A DNA stretch of 64,000 bases, taken from the NCBI GenBank assembly GCA_031841125.1, contig CM063107.1, positions 61,763,814 through 61,827,813 of the forward strand, read 5' to 3'. The position numbers and the translations under genes were made by a program. The number at the start of each line of letters is the position of its first letter. Positions within the stretch are counted from its first letter, which is position 1. Shown one piece after another: positions 12,501 through 24,500 of the stretch. Under the pieces are notes generated by a model. The model saw only the letters and a program-made list of their open reading frames with translations. It had not been told where the DNA came from and ran no database searches. The stretch comes from Acanthococcus lagerstroemiae. Its lineage: Eukaryota > Arthropoda > Insecta > Hemiptera > Eriococcidae.

Positions 12501-15500
12501 AGCATTCAAACATAACGCGTTGACTAGTAGGAGAACATAATCACGTTTCACCGTCAACTCCGGGGCAAGCCTGACTCAAAGCGCTTCCAGAATGCAACCA
12601 AACACACAAGTTTCGTCGTGTTGAATATGCTAGTGTGTTTTTTGTGTTGGTAATTAACACGGAGATGGAGCATAAGTCATGCAATGTTACGCGGAGTATG
12701 GAAAAGAAGCGTTAGATCCGACGCACACCTCGCTGGCCTATACCAAATATACATGTACGAGGATTACCGAATTTATTATATTATACGCACTAAAGCATAA
12801 GGACCATAAGCATCAATACAGTCGCTGTTTTGCCCAATGTTTCATGATCTTTTATTCGCTACAAACTGAAGTTGATATTGTACATGAAAACTTATTTTCT
12901 TGGGAATTCTCAGGGTAAGCGGCGCTTACCTTGCTTGCCTGGAATGCACGCCACTGATTGCAATAGTGGAAAGAAGTAAAGGAGAACTACGGAAAACATT
13001 AAAAAAGTTGTATACAAAATATAAAATGAAGGTAAATAATAATAAAACAAAATGATAGTAGTCAGTCAATGGAAACAAAATCCAATTAATTTTGGAAATA
13101 GGAAGTGGAAAAATAAAGAAGGTAAAGGAATATAAATACTTAGGTAGTCTGATAATGCAAGATGGAAGAAGTCAAACAGAAATAAAGAGAAGAATGGAAC
13201 AACCTAGGGAGACATATTCAGGGCAAATATAGATTTTAAAGTGAGACTGAGATTTCTTGGAAACGTACATTTGGAGTAAGTCAGGGTATGGATGTGAGAC
13301 TTGGACAATAGAACACGAGAAAGAAAAAGGATAGAAGCTTTCAATAGTGGTGCTATTGGAGTATATTGAAAATCAAATGGACAGAAAAGATCAGGAATGA
13401 GGAAGTATTGAGGCGAATGGGAAAGAAAAGAGAAATTTGGAATATAATCGTGAAGAGAAGAATTAAAATGATAAGTCACATGTCATAACACTACACAAGA
13501 GCATAAAAAACAATGGGATCAGATTATATGATTTTAGCTATATTTTGAATGCTGAATACGATGGCGTTAACCATTTTTTCAGGAACCTCTCGTTTTCCAT
13601 ATTCAAAATTAAAATTTTATCACATTTTCCACTTTTTATTCATTTTTGTCGTCCATGAGTAGCTACACTGATACTGATAACAATATTGAACACGCTCATG
13701 TTGTTTGATCAGTGGTATCTTCTTTATGATACTAAATATCGCATTTTAGATAGGAAAAAAAATAAACACTCTGAAACGTAAAAAAAACTTTGCCTCCGCC
13801 CCCATCTTGACAACTGTGACGAGTTTAATACCTCCCTTTTCTTCGAAAAGTCGGTAAAAATGAACTATACTCAACAAATTAACATCGGCTTTAAATTTCT
13901 CGTTGAAAATACGTATAGAATCATACATTGTTTTTTAAAGAATTGCAAATTGCTGTGTAGTGTAATATAAGACAACCAGGGATATTGTTATTACTGCTAG
14001 ACGGTATGGTTGAGGAAAAGAACTGAAAAGGAAGGCAATGAATGAACTATGAAGAGCAGATAATGAAAGATGCAAAGTGTAAATCCTTCTCAGAAACAAA
14101 AAGATTAGCACTGGAGAGAAAATAGTGGAAATACAATCTACTAGTCGACAGACTAAGGAACATAACAACAATATTTGGATCCAATTTTTTTGACCAACGA
14201 CTGGCTAAGGTTTTTTTTTTCCTTCATCCTAAGGAGCCTTCTTGGCATTTCTACGATTTTTATATTTTACTTTGATTGCAATAAATAAATCAAATATCAC
14301 TTTCTTCTTTCCATTCTGTCAATTTCAGATAATTTTTTTCAGACTGTGCCAAACATAGGTCAATTTTCAAAAATTCACAGAAAGTAGCATTAGTGCTTGA
14401 CGTTGGCGTGTATAAATGAATCTCATTCCTGATGGCATACACACTACCATATCCTGCGTTTAGAAATGGAAAATTCTACAGACCAATAATTGGCAATAGC
14501 TGCCAAATTTTAGTTTTTTGACTCTTCATAGGATGCCTGTGGATTATTCCGAGGGGAGGTGGGGTGAAAGCAGCGTCATCTTATCATATGTTGTAAGGAA
14601 GGATAGAAGTATCTGTCGATTTCAAAATCAACTCCCCTATGTAATTAGAGCTCGAAATATGACCGTCCAAAAAACCTAACCTATAAGTGGCACCCTTAAC
14701 AGAAAAAAATCATATTATTCTATTTTCTAAATGTGCAGTTTTCAATTCTGTAACTGGTTCGATAACAGGTATGATGAGGCATTAACACGAGGACGTAAGA
14801 TTGCAATGTCCAAATATAATATTATAGCAAGCTGTTCAGGAAGTTCATGCACCATATTTGTAAGTCTTTCACTGCTGACACTTTGGTACTGGATATTAGA
14901 AATGCAAGACACGAGAATTAAACCAGGATCTGTAATGACAGTGAGTGCACAAATTGCAGCTAAAATATTCAAAAATATTGCGTAAGGTATGTGAGCTAAA
15001 TAAGGCCCTAATTTAAGGGTTTGGCTCTCCAGGCTTTCATACAAGTGTTTTTTTTTGTTTTTACTCTTTTGTAGTCGTTGACTGAAATACCTGCAAATTG
15101 GATATCTTGAACTTTTTCTGTGCTGCTCCACGCTCCTCAGATCCTCTACCGAAAACCCCTTTTTTCAAAATTTAATAAGACCCTGCGTACCCAAGAAGGC
15201 TCGACCTAAAACCTAATAAGGCCCAAACTGAAATTCGGTAAATAAAACGTTAAGCATGGTTCAAATAGAAATTTATGAGTTAGTTAGTTATAACTGAAAT
15301 GATAATCAACTGATCTTACCAGGTTGGGCCGTATTATGTTACATACCATTATTTTTCTTGAACATCACATACCTCGGTTCTAAATTGCTGAAATTTTACT
15401 TTTCTGGCGTCGATAGTAAACCACAGGGCCGCACTTCGCTTTTTTCCGCCTTTGGGCTACGAAATTCTGGGCGCCTTTTCTCCGTAAATTTTTCTCTTTT

Positions 15501-18500
15501 TTTCAAGCGGGTGGGGCTAAGAGGTCTCAAAGTATACAAAAATGTAGGTGGTAATTAACGTGTTTTGGAAATGAAAAATCCCTAATTCCTAGTAATCATT
15601 TATTAAAAAGACATACCTAAATACAGCCATTTAGCTACTCGTATTCATCCATTTTTTGAGGGTTTTTTTTTTAGTCAAACGTAAAACTGCAAAATCTGCT
15701 TTATTTATCATTTTACTCTTTTCGAGTGAACTATACGTTTTAAAAAATTGTCTTTCGTTTGCCGCCCCGGGCAGCCTCTAAAGATCTGCCACCTTGGGCT
15801 GAAGCCCCTTCAGCTCATGCCTAAATACGGGCCTGGTTAACCAACTACCACTACAACAATCACCCAACGTTTGATTTCTAGATACAATCTCCATTTGACT
15901 AACATAATAAATCTTTCAAGTTAAACGAAAAACGTATCGAAGTACTGTTCTGGCTCTTGAAGAAATATCAATCACTATACCTCGCCCCGACGGACTGATT
16001 GCAATAAAAACAAATGGACAGTGTTGCCACATCATAAAGAAACAACTTTACTGTACATTCTGTACATTGTAACGCAGTCTGAAGCATAGCAGCCAAGATC
16101 GGTACATTGGACCTTATTAGGATCCGGGCCTTATTGGGCTCACCTACCTTAGGTGTTGTACTGTATTATCTAGGTACTAGCTAACATTGCGACCCATGTG
16201 CCCGTGCATATCCAGGCATACTCTACAAAATATTAGATACCTACATATGAAGGTTAAAGAATCAAAACTCACATTTGCCATTTTACTTCAAGGGCGCAAA
16301 TATAGGCAAAATACTGTACATGGGTGCAGGAATATCTTTGCTGCGCCTATGAACGTGGAGTATGTTATACATATTGCACATTCACAGGCGCAGCAAAGAT
16401 ACCCCTGCACTCGCGTACAGTATTTTGCCTATTTGCGCCCTGGAAGGAAAATGGCAAATGTGAGTTGTGCTTCTTTACCCTTCATATGTATGCAATATCA
16501 AGCACAGCTGCTAACATTCAAATGTTTTGTTACAGATATTTTTCATCTCATTCAACACCGGTTTTAACGTCACAAGCATCCTTCCACACATAGACTGCGT
16601 CGCGGCAGCCATAGGTGTCTCTACAGTCATCAACAAAATCATTTCAAGGAAGTCTGTTATCGATTTGTATTCGACGAATGGAAAGAAACTTCCTCAACTA
16701 ACAGGAGAAATTGAATTCAAAAATGTTAATTTTTCATACCCGACACGAACAGATACACCTGTAATATTATGTTTGCGCTTAAAACGTTCAACTTCGTACT
16801 CAATTCTCGATGTCGGATTATAAAACTTTTCTGAGGTTTTTAGGTACTCAGAGGACTGAACCTGAAAATGGAAGCTGGTAAAACTGTAGCCGTAGTAGGA
16901 TCTAGTGGAGCTGGCAAAAGTACCATCGTGAACCTCATTCTAAGATTTTATGATGTGCAAGCCGGCCAACTGTTGATGGATGGAATTCCAATACAGGAAT
17001 ATAACGTTAAATGGCTGAGAAGTCAAATCGGCCTCGTCTCACAAGAGCCGGTTCTTTTTGGAGTATCTATAGCAGAAAATATCTCATATGGTGGCGAAAA
17101 TGTAACCTTCGAAGAGGTAAAGAACGCAGCGAAGAAAGCTAACGCGCATGATTTCATAGTTAAATTTCCAAAGGTAAGGAAGAGCCCGCTCGAATCTCGC
17201 ACAGTTGAGAGTATTTCTACATGTATTTATGATAAAGCAAATAGTTTCATTAAACCAAGACCAACTGAAGAGCTTTTTACATTTAGACCATACACGAATG
17301 ATAGACGGCTAGCGCTTCATAAGAGCCCGTGTTATGGAGTGTGACCAACATCTCACAGCATGTGCGTAAGTGGTAGTATGTAAATGTAACCATCAGCTAA
17401 TTACAGTCTATTATTTCCAGCGAATTAATAGGCGCGTTTTCCCGTGACGTCACGGAGTGAGTTACTGTATTGGGATGTGGAACGGACAGCGATAGCATTC
17501 TGTTGTAAATAACATTATTCATAACGTTAAAATAACGTTATACGAGAAAATAAGGTTACGTTATACACAGTAATATAACGATATAGCGTTAATACGTTAT
17601 CGTCATAACGTTATACATTTTTTGTGGGAAATTTCATCATAAATTTTCATAGTTTTCTAAATATTTTTGAAGGCTCAACTATTGGAGGAGCTAGGGAGGC
17701 AAAAATAAAATAAAATTATCCATAATTTCTTTCAAAATCCCTTCATTTTTTATTCCTTTATATAAATGTTATCAGAACGCTATTCATTCATAACGTAATG
17801 AAACAAGAATTTGTAACGTTATATGGTAACATTACAAAATAACGTTATATTACGTTACATTGTAACGTTACAAAATAATAACGTTATATAACAACGAAAC
17901 GATTCCGCATTATGCCATCACTGGGAACGGAATGTAGGAGCGCTTATGTGCACCTCCTAATGAAAGGTTGCGATGATGAGTGGAGTGATCATGGAGAGAA
18001 ATAGCATAGCCGTAAATGGGAAATAGGGGTTGTACAAAAAATCATTATAAAATGACGAGACGACAGACATGCTTCAAATTTGAATTACAGGGAGCTACAC
18101 ATTCAAATTTGCAATAAAAAATTTAATATACGTATGTCAGGTAACAAGATTAATAGAAGTGCGGTGAAGTAAGAAATGACAGCCGTATTTTCAAACAGCA
18201 TTTAATTTTTTAAATGCCCTTAAATAGGAAAAAACACTTAAAATACTTAAGTAACCTCTGGAGGTTACTTAAGTACAATTTTAAGTGACTTTTTTTTAAG
18301 GGCACTTAAAACTAAGTGTTTTTTCTCCATGATTACTCAATCAGCGTTCAGAAAAACATCTGCTAGATGTCAGCCACTTTGATTCCGAGTTCTAATGGTT
18401 GCAGTTAGCAAAAATGCCCGTCTTTGTTCCAACGAACGTATCGACTCCCGTAAGAAAAAAACACACGGAGCAAAGATCATTATGTTACTACCTGAGAATA

Positions 18501-21500
18501 AGAAATTTGCTAGAAACCAGAAGTTTATTAGCCAATGCTCAGAACCTTCGGGACTAAAAATACGTACCTTTAATTCCCAAGGTTGTAAAATACACAGTTT
18601 TTTTTTTTTAACCAACAAAACGAACGTTTTTTTTGTTGTTTTTTTTGTTCAAAACGGTTTTATTTAGTTTAAAATATTGAAAATGTCTGTTCGAAATAAG
18701 AGTGTTTAAAACAGAAAAAATAAAAATAACTAGAAATTGACTGCGTAGTAAACACTATGTCAATCGCGTGATCTGCTGGAAAATATTTCAGTGAAAAGCA
18801 AAGAACCAAAAGTTTTCTATGCTAAAGTCAAAAGTGAAAGCTTTATCTTATGGCTTTCCACCATTGTTCATAACATTTTCCTTTCATTTTTATTAATAAA
18901 TATTATTTATTATTTTTTTCTTCCATTTTTGCTAAAATAAAGATGAAACATGCAAAAGGAAATGATTGTTTCAAACAAGAAATAAATGAGAGAAAAAAAA
19001 ACAACGTTTTAAACATAAAAAACGTTAAAAATTTTTTAAAACATGTTTCTTTTTGTGGTTTAAAACAAGTTTAAAACACTGTTTAAAATACTTTTGTTTT
19101 GAACATTACAACCCTGTTAATTTCTAACCTTTGCTCCTTATGTTTTTCTTACGGGAGTCGATACGTTCGTTAGAACTTTTTAAGACGGGTATTTTTGCCA
19201 ACACTAACTTACTCTGTGACGTCATGGGAAGCGTGATAAACGCATTTGTGACGTTGAAGAAAACGCGCCCATTCCACTTATAATCAGCTGATCGCCCCTC
19301 TCACCTATCGATATTGGTCACAGGATTTTGTAAACATTAGCGGTCTATCATTCGTAAATGGTCTATGTTTTTCCCAAAACAGCCTAAGAATTTTTGCCGT
19401 TCTGAGAAAATCTATAAAAATAGTTCGTACGCCGTGCAATCACTACAGAGAAGGCAGAAATGATAGGAATCGACAGTCGAGGATAGTACTTAGTAGTTAG
19501 TACCAATTGTTATCATTCCACCATCTATTCAAACTACTGTGAGATATCGTCAAAGTTGGTAACCTATGTGAATTAGGTCACTTTGGCATAAAATACTGCA
19601 TCAACACAACACAAAAGTAAATAGGTGATTGTATTGCTGTTATCAGTATTTGCAATAGCACTTGGGCCACTTTGGAAATTAACTTCAACTGAAAACGCAT
19701 AGAACATCAAACTCAACATAGAGGGTTCAGACAACAACTGAATTGTACTTCATCATATTCTCTACCAGATTGCGTTACTATCTCAGAACCGCCGAGAATT
19801 GACTTATGCCATTTTGGAAAAAGGCTTTTCAACTAGTTCCCGTTGAAGATTTTGATGTGCGTATCCAAGTGGAACGCATTCGGAAAACCACTTCCACTAC
19901 TACATTGATGAGCTCTATATATTGAAACGGGGTTAGATGCAAGAGTGGTAGTAAAGATACGTCGTCGGCGTAGCGCCACTGACACTCGCATTCCATGCGC
20001 GTGCGTTTTCTTTGAAAAGACAAAGGGTAGTAGTGGCATTTCGACTCTAATACGTGTACGCAGCGCAACTAGATTTTCATGTTTTTAGTGGGAAAATCTT
20101 CAACGGGTTTCTTTATCAAAAGAGATTATACTATTTCAGTGAATAAAGTTTAAATGGGTTTCGATAATTTCTAATTCAGAACTGAGATTTCAAAAGGTAT
20201 ATATGTGACTGGAATCATGAAATATGCCTCTTGTGCGAAAACAGGTTTTTAAGATAAGCGAGTGTAAAGATGGGATGGTGGTAGTGGTCTGCACAGATGT
20301 AGGTGGTGCGTTTACACGTTATTATGACAACCGCATTTCGAATTCTTGTTCTCTGTCATTTCCATAGTCCATTTCACACAACGCCATACGTAAACGGATG
20401 TTTTTAAACTTTTGACATAATTTTTCAATGCGATTTGTGGAAAAACTAATGAAGATAGGAAGCTGCGATTTGTTTCATTCGGAAGAGCGTTATTTTTTTA
20501 TATAAGAATTGTCAAGAAAGTGAAAACTGATTTTTTGACACCAGTGGCACATTTCATGATTTCCAGGTCACATATATACATCTCGCTTTCTCTCCTGCTC
20601 TCTTTACGTGCTAAATTCAGTTCTGTAATTTCGAGGGCAAATGGGAACACCTCTTGGGAAAATGGTAAAGTTGTCAAACTACGGGACTTGCTTCATCGCC
20701 TTTTTCTGCAGCAGCAAAATTAGAATAATTTATAAAACATTTGGAATTGTTATGCAGGGCTATGATACTGAGGTTGGTGAAATAGGATCGCAGTTATCAG
20801 GAGGACAGAAGCAGATGATTGCTATAGCCCGTGCACTAGTACGAGATCCAAAAATTCTGCTTTTGGATGAAGCCACCAGTTCTTTGGACACAGTTAACGA
20901 AAATTTGGTACAAGAGGCTTTGACAAAGGTTATGAAAGGACGTACAACAATCATCGTAACTCACCGGTTATCCACTGTAAAAAATGCAGATATTACCTAC
21001 GTATTGCAGGTGGGCATATCAGACAGTTTGGCCTTTTGAGTTTTCTTATTCGCTTCCATGTAACTAACTCGAGTTTTCAATTTTTGCATCACTGCAGAAT
21101 GGGGAGCTATTTGAGAGTGGAACTCACGACGAACTTATTGCAAAACAGCATTCGTTGTATTATAGCCTCGTGACAGCTCAAACACCAAATTCAGGAAACA
21201 AAGGGGATGGCACAGAACGTAAAACTGAAGTAATATACAAGCAAATGTAAGTCATGAGTCTACTGTAGACATGTAGAGTTAACCAGCAATACTTTACACA
21301 AATATTTTGCAGTTCGTCCCAGGAGTTGGAAGACCATTTGTACCGAAAATATGTAATCAGAAATGGAAGTACAAAACCTAATCGAAATGGAGTAAGTCGT
21401 GGATCGACAATCATGGTCCTCAGCCACCCTCCTTCAAGAGAAAGAATAAGTAGAATGTTAAATTCACTTGACCACTGAAATGCGATTTTTTTCAGACAGC

Positions 21501-24500
21501 TAGTCAGAGCCAGCGCGAGGGGAGGGGGTAGCATCTGCCAGTATAAATATATATATAGTTTCCAAATGAGAGCCGCAGACGTTTGATTCCCATCCAGTTA
21601 CATACTATAAAATAGGTATTCATATCAAAATAAATTGATTCAGGTGACTTCAGATTTAAATCAGCTGAAGACCGCAGAACTAGATGGGAAAGGATACTGT
21701 ACTGAAACTGAAGAAATGAATAATGTAAGCTCCAAAACTAGTGAAATGAAGAATAATTTTGAAGAAAAAAATAGGAATACTCAGAAATCAGAGGTAGGAA
21801 AATAAATCAGGCGTAACACCACTTGGTAAAGCTTCTACGAATGTACTGTTGTCAGGTCTATTCATTTACATGCATTCAATATACGTGTATGTTACAGAAA
21901 ATTGAGAAAAGTATTAATACATTTGAATTATTGATGACATTATCAAAGACAGAATGGCAGTGGCTTCTGCTAGGCGTCATAGGCTCTGTATGCTTTGGGG
22001 CTAACATTCCTTTCCTAAATTACATCATCGGGGATTTAGTCACGGCAAGGATTATTATTTTTAATGATAACACTACGCAACCGCATAAAAAAGCAGTGGG
22101 ATGAGATTATATGATTTTAGCTATATTTTGAATGCTGATTACGAGTACGATAGCGTTAACCATTTTTCCCGAGAACCTTTCGTTTTCAATATTCAAAATT
22201 AAAATGTTATCAAATTCTTCTCGTTTTATTCTTTTTTGTCGTCCATGAATGGCTACACTGATACTGATAACTTCTTTGGTCTATTCTATACTGAATGCGC
22301 GTAGTTGTTTGATCAGTGGTATCATCTTGCTGATACTAAAATTCGGGAGATAAGAAAAAAGCGAACTATAATCCAAAAATTAACATTGGCATCAAATTTC
22401 TCGTTGAAAATACTTATAGAATCTCATGTCATTGTTTTTTTTACAAAATCTCAAATTGTTGTGTAGTGTAATAATTACTATACAGTATCCATTGAGAAAT
22501 ATGAACTATACTGAAACCTAAACCTGATGTCGAATTTTTTTATCTTTCAAAAGGTACTCGCATTACCAAAACATAAATTGTTTAATGCAGCGATCAGCTG
22601 GTCTCTGACGTTCTTAATTTCATCAGTAGCTTATGGTTTATCAAGCTATATGCAAGTAAGCACGTAAATTCTTAAAGCCGAAAAAAAAATCCTTTCGATC
22701 TTCCCAGTATATTCTATTCAAGTCCTATCTTCATTTCAGATTAAAGGCATGGCTGAAACCGGCAAACGATTAGTTGCTCGAACTAGATTACTTGTATTCA
22801 CGAATATTCTCAGGCAACCTATCGGATGGTTAGATCAAGAAACATCGTCCCCGGGTATTCTCGTCAATCGTTTAGCTCGAACTGCTCCTCTCATTGAAGC
22901 TGTAAGTATACACTATACTTAAATCTAATATAATGCTTACTTTTTATCTTCCTCGACAATTTTGAGGGACTCAACCATGGGCGTTACTAGGGGGGGGGTA
23001 ATCCCCTCCAAATTCGAAGACCAATAATTATATTTATACGTGTAGTTATAAAAAATTTGTAAACGAATTAGTGCCATGTAACTCGCAATACACATACACG
23101 CAGGGTGTTTAACAAAATCGAAATCTGAAAATAAATGACCTCCCCCCCCCTATTTGCCATGAATGCGCTAAAATGATAAACTAAAGCTAAACACACTTCG
23201 TCTGTAATACTACATTTTCAAGGGGAAAAAAACTAATTTTATTGTACAAGGTAGATGAGCCCAATAAGGCCCGGATTCCCAATATAATACCTAATGTACC
23301 GATATTGACTGCTATGCTTTAGACTACATTAAAACGTACGGCAAAATTGTTCCTTCATGATATGGCAACACTGTACAATTGTTTTTATCAAGATATTAAT
23401 CCACTGGTGCGAGATATGCCGGTTGATGATTTTCCAATAACTTAAAAAGTGCTCCGATATGTTTTTTGTGTAACTTGGAGGTTTTACAAGTATTATGTTA
23501 GTCAAATGAAATGTATCCAGAAATCAAACATTGGATACTTGTTGTAGTAGTAGTTGGTTAACAATCGACGCCAGAAACGTGAAATTTGAGCAATTTGGAA
23601 CCAAGTTATGCGATACTCACGAAACATAGTGTTATGTAACCTAATAAAGCCTAACTTCGTGAGATCAATTTATTATCATTTCAATAACTAACTCATAAAT
23701 CTCTATTTGAACCATGCTTAACTTTTTATTTACCGAATTTCAGGTCAGGCTTACTAGGTTGGGTCTTATTAGGTTATAGGCCCAGCCTTCTTTAGCGTGC
23801 TGGCCTTATCAAATTTTGAAAAAGGGGTATTTTTATTAGAAGATCTGAGGAACGTGGAGCAGTATAGAAAAATTTCAAGCCAGCCAATTTTTAAATATTT
23901 CAGTCGACGACTATAACACAAAAAAGGAAAAACATGAAATCACTTACATGAAAGTCTGGAGAGCCAAGACATTAAATTAGGGCCTTATTATCTCACAACA
24001 CAAGAAAGATAAAATTAAAAGAACAACTAAAATTAATAAAAGCAAAAACAAAACAAAACAACCTAATAAACACAACAACTAACTTTCAAAGTGAGAACTT
24101 ATTCCAACTAATAACATAACCCCCACGGATTGGACAGACTGCATAATCACAGGCAACCAATAGGAGCACAAGACTAAACAGGTTCACCATATGGTACTAC
24201 TCTCGACTATGACTACAGGACCACAAGAGAGGGTACTCTACTGATGATGGCATAACACCCGAAAGCGCTCTGGAATACGGAAGAAGAAAAAGTGAATGGC
24301 ACACCCTACACATGGAACAATATGGGTATATTATTTCAAAGTATAAACTAAGTTGGATACACCGAGACAATTTATCTTCTTAAGAGTCTAATCTTCTTTT
24401 AATAGGAGATGCAAGGAGATAATGAACCTATTCGTGATGATTGATGAATGTGATGCGGGCAAAAGAAAGGTTATCTCACGTGCAAAAGGACATATTTTTC

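Larger units (their letters stand above)
11640..14170 (+). pseudogene. LINE relic B (endonuclease-reverse transcriptase type), interrupted
   Basis: Broken frames give RT pieces in order: [12 protein letters not shown] at 11668, FADNIAI near 12090, a [10 protein letters not shown] tail at 13026, a [20 protein letters not shown] block at 13120, then a 3' region shared with LINE A and the relic at 47341. The catalytic FADD box reads FADN, so it is inactive. It is split by a hAT-like element (12107-12956) and a CACTA-like element (13489-13962). Confidence 0.85.
17281..19369. mobile_element. Composite foldback element, about 2.1 kb, with two elements inside
   Basis: The outer inverted arms share ACGAATGATAGAC(G/C)GCTA, TGTGACCAA(C/T)ATC and GGCGCGTTTTC, then TGACGTCAC. 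Left arm 17282-17470; right arm about 19205-19368. Inside are a hAT-like MITE (17487-17923) and a second inverted-repeat element (18405-19205). It fills most of the intron between the two main NBD1 exons. Confidence 0.75.

Noticed and set aside
21725..21740. Internal gtaagc in the linker exon as the main donor
   Set aside because: Reading through keeps frame to a good donor at 21794, and the longer form was preferred; it may be an alternative donor.
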